Part shown: piece by piece, positions 40,178 through 48,578 of the stretch
How positions within the stretch are numbered: the first letter of the stretch is position 1
How the letters are laid out: each line of letters opens with the position of its first letter
Virus record (IMG/VR): IMGVR_UViG_3300020454_001183
Coordinates: 1 to 64,000 of that record
Reading direction: 5' to 3' (one strand)
DNA: 64,000 nt
DNA from: a virus
The notes under the pieces: model-generated
The model's database searches: none
What the model saw: the letters and a program-made list of their open reading frames with translations, nothing else
Told to the model about the DNA's origin: nothing
Program-made: the position numbers and the translations under genes

Positions 40178-42538
40178 TTATACTGCTACTCCGAAATCGT
40201 TTGTATTACTTCTTTGATTAACTTTTGTAACCCCTTCTGCTAGTTTTCTTCCATCTAAATTAACAACAATTTGTAATGCTTGAATATCAGCACTTAATTT
40301 TTCTATAGCGGATACTACTGCTCCACTTCCACCACCACCCATAAGGTTAGTTCCAGCTACAACATCATCTTGATTATTTAATGCTAATGTACCAGCTGCA
40401 CTTGTAATCGTTCTACTTCCATATCCACTAGCTCCTCCACCCGGTGAAAACATATCATCTGCTTTTCCAACATATCCCATACCTAAAGCGAGTGCAGCAG
40501 CAGCGGCTGCAGCACCTAATATAGGTCCTATGAATGGAATTTTTGCTGCGGATGCGAATGCACTTGATGCCATTTCATAAACCGATGCAAGTAATCCCTG
40601 TCTTTTCTTTGCATTACCAAGTGATATTAAACCATTATAAACAGCAGTTACAGCGTTTTTTGCCGTTTCATATCCTAATTGTAGTTTGGATTGTATCACA
40701 CTAGCTTTTTGTATCCCAAGAATTGTTGTGAATCCAACTGCAGCGGCTGCAGCCACATCTTTAAACTCTGTCATAAACTCAACTAATCTTCCTAATTGGG
40801 TTGCTAAGAATGTTACTGGTGATAGGATTAATTTAAATAAACCAACTATACCTTTTAGAACAGGTATTGTTAATTTAATTAATGGTGCTAAAGCCATACC
40901 TATCTCAGTACCTAATGCACCAAATTGATTTTTTATTTGGTCAACTTGAGATTGGAATTCCTGTTGTTTAGCTACTCTAGCCGTTTCTGATGCTAATTGG
41001 TCTTTACTAATATTTTTTATTTCATTACCTTTGGCTGCTAATGATTCTAAAGCTTTTTGTTGAGTTGCATTAAGACCACCAAACTTTTTTCTAATTTCTA
41101 ATTGTTTCTGAAGTTCTCCTACTTCCATTCCACTAGCTTTAGCTATACTTTGTAATTGGAATGTATTTAATCTATTTAAATCTACATTTTTTTCTAAGTT
41201 ATCTAATACCGATTGCTGAGCTCCTAATATATCACCATTAGCGGCTAATTCTCTTGCTTTGTTAAAGTTAATAGATTGACCCAACATCGAAGAAGCTTCC
41301 AATTCAGCATTGATACTACTTTCAAAATCTAATAAGTTATTTGCTACTGCAGCTGCTTGTGTAAGTGATGTACCTAATCTAGCTGCTTCTACCGCTGCTT
41401 TTGCCAAATCACCAACCGAACCTTGAAAGAACATAGCAGCTGTTTCAGCGTTTTCAGCTAAATCTTTTATTACTTTATCAGGTGATACTCCTACTAATTT
41501 TGCTGCTTCAGCAGTTGATGTTATAAGTGATTGTGCAGCTTCTTCTGATAATCCACCAATACTTTGGAACATTAAGTTTACCTTAGCTGCTCCATCAGCT
41601 GCTACACCAAAGTTTTTTTCTAAAGCTACTACATTAGCTAATGTTTCTTTTGATGGCTGTACAACCCCCTCAAACACATTGGTAAACGATGCTGCTGCTT
41701 GTGCTACATCTTCAGCCGATGCTCCTAATGCAGCCGTTTCCATAGTAACTTTTCTAATGTTACTTTGTAATTCTTGTGTTTGTGAATTTAAGAGACCTGT
41801 TTCATTTCTGAAAGATTTACCAGCTTCATCTAATTTAATAAATGAACCTACAAGTGCTATAATACCCGCCGCAACCGCAGCTACTGCAATTCCTGCTAAC
41901 ACCATTGGATTGGCAAGAGCTGCCATTACACTACCTCCAAATGTTTTCATAGAGGCGGTCATATTTTTAAGACTCATATTACCTCCAGCAAATTGAGTCA
42001 CCATTTCTTTTCCAGCATCTGTTACTTTACTTCTTAAACCATCAAATGCCCCACCAAATACTTGTGAAAATAATCCTCCAACAATCGGTATATTACTTCC
42101 AAACTCCTCTATTGCATCAATTTGATTTAATATACCACCAGCAACACCTTTTTGAACTTTATCAAGCTCTTCAGCAGCCGCTATTCTTTCATACTCTAAC
42201 TTTAATCCTTCTATTGCAAAATTGTTATTTTTAATTTTTGCATCAACTTCCTTTTTATTAAATCCATTTTTAGATTTTGAAAGAATTACATTTTGTTTTT
42301 CAATTTTAACTATTTCTTTTGCTGCATCTTCTGATGATTGGATATTAGATAATGATGATGTTAATTCTTTATTGTATTCTCTAATTGATTTACCAATCTT
42401 TGTTCTAGCATCTACACCTTTATTTATTTCTTTATTTATATCCCTTTGAATTTGGGCAGAAAAACTTGTCGCTTGTTGATATTCCTTCTCCAAACGAATA
42501 GATTCTTTTTGTCTATTTAATTGGTCTTTACTAGCCAT
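40178..42538 (-). CDS. tape measure protein
   Basis: The 786-residue protein has the tape measure layout: an N-terminal charged coiled region (MASKDQLNRQKESIRLEKEY), a long Ala/Ser-rich helical part with repeated ASAEDVAQAAASF-type segments, two hydrophobic stretches (VLAGIAVAAVAAGIIALVG near 210-230 and LGAAAAAAALALGMG near 700), and a Gly-rich tail. It sets tail length and may reach through the membrane when DNA enters. Length fits a mid-sized contractile tail. It follows the tail assembly chaperone candidates and precedes the baseplate genes. Confidence 0.85.
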   Translation of the reverse strand: MASKDQLNRQKESIRLEKEYQQATSFSAQIQRDINKEINKGVDARTKIGKSIREYNKELTSSLSNIQSSEDAAKEIVKIEKQNVILSKSKNGFNKKEVDAKIKNNNFAIEGLKLEYERIAAAEELDKVQKGVAGGILNQIDAIEEFGSNIPIVGGLFSQVFGGAFDGLRSKVTDAGKEMVTQFAGGNMSLKNMTASMKTFGGSVMAALANPMVLAGIAVAAVAAGIIALVGSFIKLDEAGKSFRNETGLLNSQTQELQSNIRKVTMETAALGASAEDVAQAAASFTNVFEGVVQPSKETLANVVALEKNFGVAADGAAKVNLMFQSIGGLSEEAAQSLITSTAEAAKLVGVSPDKVIKDLAENAETAAMFFQGSVGDLAKAAVEAARLGTSLTQAAAVANNLLDFESSINAELEASSMLGQSINFNKARELAANGDILGAQQSVLDNLEKNVDLNRLNTFQLQSIAKASGMEVGELQKQLEIRKKFGGLNATQQKALESLAAKGNEIKNISKDQLASETARVAKQQEFQSQVDQIKNQFGALGTEIGMALAPLIKLTIPVLKGIVGLFKLILSPVTFLATQLGRLVEFMTEFKDVAAAAAVGFTTILGIQKASVIQSKLQLGYETAKNAVTAVYNGLISLGNAKKRQGLLASVYEMASSAFASAAKIPFIGPILGAAAAAAALALGMGYVGKADDMFSPGGGASGYGSRTITSAAGTLALNNQDDVVAGTNLMGGGGSGAVVSAIEKLSADIQALQIVVNLDGRKLAEGVTKVNQRSNTNDFGVAV

Positions 42539-42549
42539 TGGTTAATTTT

Positions 42550-42804
42550 TTATCTTTTTCCTTTTAGATAATTTTTATATAAATCAGGTACTTCTTCACC
42601 CCTAGCTTCCATATCTTTCACCTTTTTAGCTATTCTTTCCATTGATGAATCAACTTGTTTAGCTAATTTTACAAATTCTTTATCTTTTAGTGCTTTTCTA
42701 AACATGGCTTGTTTTACTAAAGATTTGAAAAAACCAAATTCGTTTAGGTTATGCTTTCTAGCAATTTCCTTTACTATATTTTGAGTCTCTTTACTTAGTT
42801 TCAT
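42550..42804 (-). CDS. small basic protein before tape measure
   Basis: I place the start at ATG 42804 (MKLSKETQN), as it has a strong SD (AAAGGAG, eight bases before ATG); an earlier in-frame codon at 42837 lacks one. The 84-residue product is helical and Lys-rich (IARKHNLNEFGFFKSLVKQAMFRKA) with no recognised family. It lies between the tail assembly chaperone candidates and the tape measure protein, with a class B motif upstream. It may be a third chaperone or tape-measure partner. Confidence 0.65.
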   Translation of the reverse strand: MKLSKETQNIVKEIARKHNLNEFGFFKSLVKQAMFRKALKDKEFVKLAKQVDSSMERIAKKVKDMEARGEEVPDLYKNYLKGKR

Positions 42805-42838
42805 AATTTTTTCTCCTTTATGGATATTATTGTACAAC

Positions 42839-42848
42839 TATAAATATA
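42839..42848 (-). promoter_or_regulatory. class B promoter-like motif, upstream of gene 42550
   Basis: TATATTTATA on the minus strand, lying between the terminator hairpin of the previous gene and the SD of the 84-residue gene. This promoter-after-terminator arrangement would make a separate unit containing the small gene and tape measure. Confidence 0.5.
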
Positions 42849-42850
42849 AG

Positions 42851-42882
42851 GTAAAAAAAAAGTGAGGAATTATTTCCTCACT
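42851..42882 (-). terminator. Rho-independent terminator after tail chaperone ORF
   Basis: Perfect 9-bp inverted repeat AGTGAGGAA/TTCCTCACT with a four-base loop, followed on the minus strand by eight T residues (42853-42860). The stop codon of the 42870 ORF lies inside the loop. It closes the sheath/tube/chaperone transcripts, next to a new promoter-like motif at 42839. Confidence 0.8.
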
Positions 42883-43109
42883 CTCACGTTTGGTTTACCA
42901 ACTGATGGTGATGATTTCTTCATCGCCTTATCGTGTGCTTCCTGTTCTTTTTTCTTAGCTTCCATTAATTTTTTGAAGTGGAATAACCTAATGTGAACAG
43001 GCATCTGATATACATCTTTAAATGTGAACCCATTTCCATAGTAACACATTTCAAATATCTGATTATGTATTTCAGCTGAATAGTTATTCGGAAGGGTAAA
43101 AAAACCCAA
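42870..43109 (-). CDS. second tail assembly chaperone ORF (probably made by frameshift)
   Basis: The 79-residue frame has no ATG start; the only initiation codon is TTG at 43109 with no SD. It overlaps the end of the gp26-like gene by 26 bases in a different frame (+1 or -2). The overlap contains seven T residues (GGG TTT TTT TAC). The product has MCYYGNGFTFKDVYQMPVHIRL and a Lys-rich tail. Position immediately before the tape measure region is where tail assembly chaperone G/GT pairs lie, so it is likely read by ribosomal slippage to give a fusion with the upstream protein. This is inference. Confidence 0.6.
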   Translation of the reverse strand: MGFFTLPNNYSAEIHNQIFEMCYYGNGFTFKDVYQMPVHIRLFHFKKLMEAKKKEQEAHDKAMKKSSPSVGKPNVRVRK

Positions 43110-43851
43110 CCCCCATCGGGATTGTCATTCTCTCCTTCTCTCCACTTTCAGGGTTATCGTATTCGAAACTCATATCCATATCAGGTTGGAGGTCTGATAA
43201 ATGATTTCTAAACGCTCTAGTATCCCTAGATAAAAATTTGTTATTGATAAAATTTACAATTGATTTGGTATCTTCTTTACCATCTACAGATTTAATCATA
43301 TATCTGTATCTTGTGGTTAGTTCTTGAGATACACCACCTTTGTTTAATCTATCTAAAGCTCTTACATCTGTATCAACTTTTTTCTCATCACCATGCGTAA
43401 GTAATTTAAATTTTAAAACATTTTTACCTGTAGGAGTTACAAACTCATATAAATTATCTCTTTTTAATTGCTTATAATCAATATCTTTTGTTTGTACTTT
43501 AGATAAATCAATAATAATATCTTCATTTTCACCAAATTCGTTTGGCATTTGAATTTTGTATTCAGGCCCATAACCTAAAATACGAGTTGCTAATACAATA
43601 GCATTTTTATCACCAATAACGATATCATCTATTTTAAGTGTTTTATCAGCTATAATAGATTCAAATAACATATCTAAAACTACACCTTTTTTTATTAAGT
43701 TTTGAGAAGATAAAATTTCTTCTTCTTTAGCTGTCATATACTTAATTTCTACTTCACCACTTGCTAATGGGTGTCCTTCTGGATAACATTTACCTTGTGA
43801 TGGAAGTGTGATTACTTCCGTTGGAAAGTCATATTTTTTATTTTCTGCCAT
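43084..43851 (-). CDS. gp26: gp26-like protein / tail assembly chaperone candidate
   Basis: The 255-residue protein resembles the T4 baseplate gp26 family (T4_baseplate): TEVITLPSQGKCYPEGHPLASGEVEIKYMTAKEEEIL at the N-terminus, then IIADKTLKIDDIVIGDKNAIVLATRILGYG. T4 gp26 is a hub/assembly protein with unclear action; this gene lies between tail tube and tape measure, where myophages usually encode the tail assembly chaperone. The gene ends over a slippery 7-T run shared with the 79-residue frame at 42870. A class B motif lies 23 bases upstream. Confidence 0.72.
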   Translation of the reverse strand: MAENKKYDFPTEVITLPSQGKCYPEGHPLASGEVEIKYMTAKEEEILSSQNLIKKGVVLDMLFESIIADKTLKIDDIVIGDKNAIVLATRILGYGPEYKIQMPNEFGENEDIIIDLSKVQTKDIDYKQLKRDNLYEFVTPTGKNVLKFKLLTHGDEKKVDTDVRALDRLNKGGVSQELTTRYRYMIKSVDGKEDTKSIVNFINNKFLSRDTRAFRNHLSDLQPDMDMSFEYDNPESGEKERMTIPMGVGFFYPSE

Positions 43852-43873
43852 AATTAACCTTTATTTGTTTGTA

Positions 43874-43883
43874 TATAAATATA
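43874..43883 (-). promoter_or_regulatory. class B promoter-like motif, upstream of gp26-like gene
   Basis: TATATTTATA on the minus strand 23 bases before the ATG, located right after the tail-tube terminator. It supports a separate transcript for the chaperone genes. Confidence 0.5.
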
Positions 43884-43911
43884 TAAGAATGAAAAAATTA
43901 GAAATTAGAGC

Positions 43912-43940
43912 AAAAAAAAAGTTCTCACATAGAGAACTTT
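43912..43940 (-). terminator. Rho-independent terminator after tail tube gene
   Basis: Nine-base inverted repeat AAAGTTCTC/GAGAACTTT around a five-base loop, followed on the minus strand by nine T residues (43912-43920). It lies 21 bases after the tail tube stop codon. High tube levels and lower chaperone levels could be set by this element. Confidence 0.8.
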
Positions 43941-43960
43941 CTTTCTTCAGTATTTATTTT

Positions 43961-44449
43961 TTAGAATTCAAGTATTGCGTAATCGTAAGATAACGTCAAA
44001 GTAATTTCAGCTGGGTCATTTGAAGCCCAATCTAAATCATTAAATGCAGCTGATGTTATAAATGCACCTTTAAGAGTCCATTGTTCTATTTTATCACCTA
44101 CAGGCCCTAACATAAAGAAGTTTACATCTTTCTTATAGAAATCTGCGTATCCATCTCTACCAGTTAGTGATTCATGTGAAGTTCTCACCCACTCCATCAC
44201 TTGTTGTGCTCCTGAAGGAACAATCGGGTCATATAGAGTAATCTCTACATCTTGCCACTCACCTTTACCTTTTAGTTTTCTCTTAACATTGATATGGTCT
44301 AATGTTACAGGTTCAAACTGAATAGTAGGTCTGTTGGCTGTTTTAATTAAATATGAGTCTATACCATCGATGTTCATGATGAATCTGTTCTTCATCTTCG
44401 GTTCGAAGTTGGTATAAAACATTTCGTTGAATTCTAATACTTCTGCCAT
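43961..44449 (-). CDS. gp19: tail tube protein, gp19-like
   Basis: The 162-residue protein is typical of T4-type tail tube monomers: MAEVLEFNEMFYTNFEPKMKNRF, then VTLDHINVKRKLKGKGEWQDVEITLYDP, and DWASNDPAEITLTLSYDYAILEF at the end. It stacks as hexameric rings to form the inner tube. It lies directly downstream of the sheath gene, has a strong SD (TAGGAG) and is followed by a terminator, which suits a highly expressed gene. Confidence 0.93.
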   Translation of the reverse strand: MAEVLEFNEMFYTNFEPKMKNRFIMNIDGIDSYLIKTANRPTIQFEPVTLDHINVKRKLKGKGEWQDVEITLYDPIVPSGAQQVMEWVRTSHESLTGRDGYADFYKKDVNFFMLGPVGDKIEQWTLKGAFITSAAFNDLDWASNDPAEITLTLSYDYAILEF

Positions 44450-44469
44450 TTTTTTTCTCCTATTACTAT

Positions 44470-44479
44470 TATAAATATA
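44470..44479 (-). promoter_or_regulatory. class B promoter-like motif, upstream of tail tube
   Basis: TATATTTATA on the minus strand 21 bases before the tube ATG, in the short gap after the sheath stop. It suggests an internal late promoter for the abundant tube protein. Confidence 0.5.
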
Positions 44480-44496
44480 TAGTTTCTAAATTTTCA

Positions 44497-46842
44497 TTAT
44501 GCTGAGAACGATGCACCTGTTGGTAGAATGTTGAAATCAATTACTATGAATTCAGCCGTCTTAGTAGGTTGTAAAAATATTTGACCTGCTAAGATGTTTC
44601 TATCAATTACATCAGGAGTGTTGTTTGTCTCGTCCATCACCACTTTGAATGCGTATAACCCTTGTCTTTGTTGTACACCTTCTAAATAAGGTTGTACAGT
44701 GTTTATAAATCTGTTTCTAGTCTGTGCCGTATTTTGTTCGAATACTAAGAATCTTGAAGTACTTGCTACAAACTTTTTAACTTTAATCAACAATCTACGA
44801 ACATTGATTCTATCTAAAGCGGATGCTTTATCTTGCAATGTCTTTTGTCCAAATGCTACAATACCTTCACCAGGGAATGATGCGATTGGATTAACTTTGT
44901 TTTCATAAAGTGTATCTCTTTCAGCGTGCGTTAATCTGTTTAATACTGAAACTGCTCCTACGATTCCACCTCTGTTTAAACCAGCAGGTGCGAACCACTC
45001 AGCTGCTAATCTATCGTTAGCTGCAAATATACCTGGCATCAATACTGATGGTGGTACTGCGGTTAGTTTGTTTGTATTAATATCGATTGTTTTAACCCAA
45101 GGATAGTAAGAACCAACATAGTTAGAATCTACTGCATCTGCTTGAGTTGTTGCTTGTGCTATTGTATCATTTACTGAAGTTATATCTCCAATAAAGAATG
45201 CATCTTGTCTATCCTCTACCATATCAACAACTTTACCAAACACATAAGAGTGTAATCTTCTGATAACACCCGGTGCTGATACTAAGTTGATATCAAAGTC
45301 ATCAGGATTAGATACTGCGTTAATTGCTTTCACATATGCTACTGAACCACTAGCGGTTGAAGAAGATAAGTTAAATCCTTGCGAGTTACCTGCTGAGATA
45401 TTTGAACCTAATTTCTTTCTAATCGTTGGTGATACACCATCAAATCCACTTTGGAATGCCACAGTGAATTGTCTTTTTGCTATATCAACTGCAGATGAAC
45501 CAGTCATTTCATAAGATAGTTGTGAATCAAATGCGAATACTGAGTTTGAACCCGTTCCAGCGTTAGTAGGAATAGGTGATAAGTAATTAACATTATCAAT
45601 CTTAACAGTTGTTGTTTCCACATCTATACCAGAGTAATTTATCTTATTAGATGAAGTGTTAGAATCAGAACCACTCTTAAATGTTACAGGTGGTACGATT
45701 TTTTCTTCTGGTGAAAGTGAACTTACAACTGCTATTGGATTAACATATGCAGAGTGTCCAAATGGTGCTGCTGTAATTGGGAACGAACCTTCTTCACTAC
45801 ATTCTACATAGATGTATGAAGAGTAGTTAGCGTAATCACCAGTTTCAGTTTGTTTACCATTTGCATCAATACTTACAACTCTATCACCGATTACTTTCTT
45901 AATGTAATTAGGTGAAGCTGGGTCTAAGTTAACATTGTTGAATGTTTCTAATACATTCTTTCTCTTATCAGTATCACTAAATTTTCTAATCGCTACTGAG
46001 AATGTTGCGTAATCTGTAGCTGCTGAACTTCCTGCAGGTTTTACATTAAAGATAGAAATCTTAAACTCTTGGTTCGTATCAGTACCATGAGCTAATGTAT
46101 GGAATCTAAATAGATTGTGTCTTTCACCTGAGATAAGTTGTGATTGAATGTAAGGAGTAGTTGCTCTAGTAGTATCGAAATTCAATGCTTGGTCAGCTAA
46201 TGAAACTAATTCTACTTTAGAACCACTTTCTAAGAAGTATCCTGTTGCATCTGTAGCTCCTTGCTCAAAGTATTTATAAACATATGCGTTTTTACTTCCA
46301 AGCGGTGAGTCACCAAATACATCTGATATATCACTACCTGATGATGGTACAACTGATGCTGATACTGCAGTTCCTAATTCAGAACCACTAATGTTAAAAG
46401 TAGAAGAAGAAAGTTGACAACTGATTGAGTTTGTTGCTGATGGAAATCCAGTTGATTCAGTACCATTTTCAGTAGCAAATAATGCTCCTAATAATTGTCT
46501 ACCACCTCCACTACCAGATGCGTTACCTGATAATGAACCCGATACAACAATACCGACTGGGTCAACGTGAGTATATCCTCCAACATGTCCAACTCTAACA
46601 ATTGTTACAGTTCCTGCTTCTCTTAAATAATTTTGTACGGTATATCCTGTATAGTATGTTCCATCAGGTGTACCGAATATTTCTTCAAATTCTGATTGGG
46701 TATTTACGATTGTGGGTACAAATGCTGGTCCTTTCTTAAAAGGTCCAATCACTGCGGCTCCGATTTCTCCTATTCCTTGTGAAATAAAAGATAAATCATT
46801 CTCTCTTGTAAATACGCCAGGTGATACGATTTTTTCTGCCAT
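44497..46842 (-). CDS. gp18: tail sheath protein, gp18-like
   Basis: The 781-residue protein has the N-terminal contractile sheath signature VSPGVFTRENDLSF and GEIGAAVIGPFKKGPAFVPTIV, followed by the domain IFGTPDGTYYTGYTVQNYLREAGTV. The C-terminal region has SASKFVASTSRFLVFEQNTAQTRNRFINTVQPYLEG and FIVIDFNILPTGASF, the handshake arms. It is larger than T4 gp18 (659 residues) because of extra surface domains in the middle. It contracts to drive the tube through the envelope. Strong SD (AAAGGAG). Confidence 0.95.
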   Translation of the reverse strand: MAEKIVSPGVFTRENDLSFISQGIGEIGAAVIGPFKKGPAFVPTIVNTQSEFEEIFGTPDGTYYTGYTVQNYLREAGTVTIVRVGHVGGYTHVDPVGIVVSGSLSGNASGSGGGRQLLGALFATENGTESTGFPSATNSISCQLSSSTFNISGSELGTAVSASVVPSSGSDISDVFGDSPLGSKNAYVYKYFEQGATDATGYFLESGSKVELVSLADQALNFDTTRATTPYIQSQLISGERHNLFRFHTLAHGTDTNQEFKISIFNVKPAGSSAATDYATFSVAIRKFSDTDKRKNVLETFNNVNLDPASPNYIKKVIGDRVVSIDANGKQTETGDYANYSSYIYVECSEEGSFPITAAPFGHSAYVNPIAVVSSLSPEEKIVPPVTFKSGSDSNTSSNKINYSGIDVETTTVKIDNVNYLSPIPTNAGTGSNSVFAFDSQLSYEMTGSSAVDIAKRQFTVAFQSGFDGVSPTIRKKLGSNISAGNSQGFNLSSSTASGSVAYVKAINAVSNPDDFDINLVSAPGVIRRLHSYVFGKVVDMVEDRQDAFFIGDITSVNDTIAQATTQADAVDSNYVGSYYPWVKTIDINTNKLTAVPPSVLMPGIFAANDRLAAEWFAPAGLNRGGIVGAVSVLNRLTHAERDTLYENKVNPIASFPGEGIVAFGQKTLQDKASALDRINVRRLLIKVKKFVASTSRFLVFEQNTAQTRNRFINTVQPYLEGVQQRQGLYAFKVVMDETNNTPDVIDRNILAGQIFLQPTKTAEFIVIDFNILPTGASFSA

Positions 46843-46881
46843 TTTTTATTCTCCTTTAGTGATAATGTAATATTATACACA

Positions 46882-46891
46882 TATAAGTATT
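46882..46891 (-). promoter_or_regulatory. class B-like motif (variant), upstream of sheath
   Basis: AATACTTATA on the minus strand, one base different from the class B core, 40 bases before the sheath ATG. Weaker than the other examples, included because the sheath should have a strong late promoter. Confidence 0.3.
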
Positions 46892-46909
46892 AAATTCTTT
46901 TTCAAAAAC

Positions 46910-47185
46910 TTATTTTTTTTCTTCTGTAGATGGTATAAATTCACCAGTTGTAGGTTCTATAGTGCCATCTCCATACTTTTCATTCAATTTTTTATATAAC
47001 TCATTTTCTTTTTCAACTAAGTTATCATGTTGTTCTTCTAACTTCTCTTCATCTAAATCAATTTGTGCATTTGCATTTCTTCTTCTGATTGCAATTCTAC
47101 CCAAATCAAAGAAAATTTGAGATGCTTCATTTCTAATTGAACTAATTTGTTCTAATTCTTCTTTACTTAACTTTTTGTTTGCCAT
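46910..47185 (-). CDS. small coiled-coil protein upstream of sheath
   Basis: This 91-residue protein is a predicted long alpha-helix with heptad-like Glu, Leu and Asn spacing (KEELEQISSIRNEASQIFFDLGRIAIRRRN), ending in an acidic Thr/Pro tail (EPTTGEFIPSTEEKK). No family is recognised. It is a single-gene unit with a class B motif upstream. Its place between the sheath and the fibre-region genes suggests a structural or assembly role. Confidence 0.7.
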   Translation of the reverse strand: MANKKLSKEELEQISSIRNEASQIFFDLGRIAIRRRNANAQIDLDEEKLEEQHDNLVEKENELYKKLNEKYGDGTIEPTTGEFIPSTEEKK

Positions 47186-47220
47186 TTTTGTAAAATTTAA
47201 TATAACATTGTTTTTATATA

Positions 47221-47230
47221 TATAAATATA
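47221..47230 (-). promoter_or_regulatory. class B promoter-like motif, upstream of gene 46910
   Basis: TATATTTATA on the minus strand 36 bases before the ATG, in the gap after the Hint-domain gene. Matches the other class B copies well. Confidence 0.5.
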
Positions 47231-47257
47231 TAGTTTTTTTCGAAACAGTCATTTTTT

Positions 47258-48571
47258 CTATGGTTCAGAGAATGTAAATGTCAATGTTCCATAAGTTCCA
47301 GCTAAACCTTGGTCAATAGCTCTTACTCTGAAATAATAAGTACCATTACTTAAAGTAATACCTTGTCCAGGTAAACTGATACTGGTTGCTGACCATTCTG
47401 TTTCGTTTCCATTGGTTACAGGTGAGCTAAAATCAGAATTATTATCAATAGCCCAATCATAAGCCGTAATACCACCTGTTCCAACTGATGATGGTGCTGT
47501 CCAACTTAATACAAATGTACTATTATTCCATGTTATACTTGTTGGTGCACCAGGTGCTGCTAAATCAGTAAACGAATTAGTACCCTTATTGTGAGTTACA
47601 TATCCATTAACTAAATAAGTATCTTGCTCTTCTACATCTAAAGATACTATTTCAACATCAGATGATTCTAAATTTATAGATACTACATCTATTTCACTTA
47701 AAGAACCATCAACTTTCTTTATAAGTTTATCACCAATTTCTAACAACATTAATTCCTTAAACCTATATAACCCATCCGTAGCATCTTTAATTAACATAGG
47801 ATGCTCTCCAGTACCTTTTATTTCACCATCATTAATATTGTATATCTTATTACTAAATGAATAAGTTAAATTTACTACTTTTACATCTTTTTCTGTTTCT
47901 CCTATAGTATTTGATGACCATTCTAAGAAGTTTGAGTCTGAATCTTCCGATAAACCTGCTAATGAATAGCCCTTCAGTACATCTCCTTCATTTAAATCAC
48001 CAACTTCAACCATTGTTCCATCTGCTTTTTCTATAGGTGAATCAGACACCAAACAAAGTGCAGCTGCGTTTCCATCATATGAATCAACAGAATATACTGT
48101 TTTAGTTCTACTACTATTATAATTTGTAGCGTGGTCATTAAATCCATCTGCAAACTTAACACCTAATGTGTGAGATGTAGCACCAATTAATGCTGTTTGA
48201 GTACCAGCATTTTTCATTTCTCCAGCAGATATAGTTAATGAACCACTACCAGCTGCTGCTTGTGAATAGGATGCAGAGGTAAAATAAATAGTACCCCCAC
48301 CAGTTATACTCCAATCAAAATTTCTTTTTTTCTCTCTAATCTTTACAAATCTTCCACCATCCCCTCCAAATCCTAAAACATAATCCTCTGATGTGTTTTC
48401 AACAACATATGTAAATCCAGTAACTGCTCCTACACTATCTATTGCGAATGCTGACATCGATATTGGAGTTGCTGTACTACCTGCTACCGTACCCATTGAT
48501 TTGGTACTTTGGTCTGTAGCCGTTGCTAAATTGTTTAAAGATAAAGTATCTCCTGATGATAGTGTTGCCAT
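47258..48571 (-). CDS. structural protein with internal Hint (intein-like) domain and FN3 domain
   Basis: The 437-residue protein has three parts. Residues 1-172 form a virion-type beta domain with Gly/Ser/Thr-rich sequence. Residues 173-328 are a Hint domain: start Cys173 (CLVSDSPIEKADG), GDLNEGDVL, block B GTGEHPML with His257, and block F/G DTYLVNGYVTHN ending His327-Asn328. The next residue is Lys329, not the Cys, Ser or Thr needed for protein splicing, so it resembles a bacterial intein-like domain that may cleave or crosslink rather than splice. Residues 340-437 look like a fibronectin type III domain. Strong SD (TAGGAG). Confidence 0.82.
   Translation of the reverse strand: MATLSSGDTLSLNNLATATDQSTKSMGTVAGSTATPISMSAFAIDSVGAVTGFTYVVENTSEDYVLGFGGDGGRFVKIREKKRNFDWSITGGGTIYFTSASYSQAAAGSGSLTISAGEMKNAGTQTALIGATSHTLGVKFADGFNDHATNYNSSRTKTVYSVDSYDGNAAALCLVSDSPIEKADGTMVEVGDLNEGDVLKGYSLAGLSEDSDSNFLEWSSNTIGETEKDVKVVNLTYSFSNKIYNINDGEIKGTGEHPMLIKDATDGLYRFKELMLLEIGDKLIKKVDGSLSEIDVVSINLESSDVEIVSLDVEEQDTYLVNGYVTHNKGTNSFTDLAAPGAPTSITWNNSTFVLSWTAPSSVGTGGITAYDWAIDNNSDFSSPVTNGNETEWSATSISLPGQGITLSNGTYYFRVRAIDQGLAGTYGTLTFTFSEP
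47588..48055 (-). other. Hint/BIL-like domain, region encoding residues 173-328
   Basis: 156 codons from Cys173 to Asn328. All splice-associated blocks are visible: the first Cys, the block B His in T-G-E-H, the penultimate His and terminal Asn. No homing endonuclease is inserted (156 residues is mini-intein size). The downstream Lys at +1 makes self-splicing unlikely, so cleavage at one or both ends is the more likely activity. Confidence 0.78.
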
Positions 48572-48578
48572 AATTCTC

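Noticed and set aside
47588-48055. Active splicing intein with homing endonuclease
   Set aside because: The domain is only 156 residues, with no LAGLIDADG or HNH insertion, and +1 is Lys rather than Cys, Ser or Thr.
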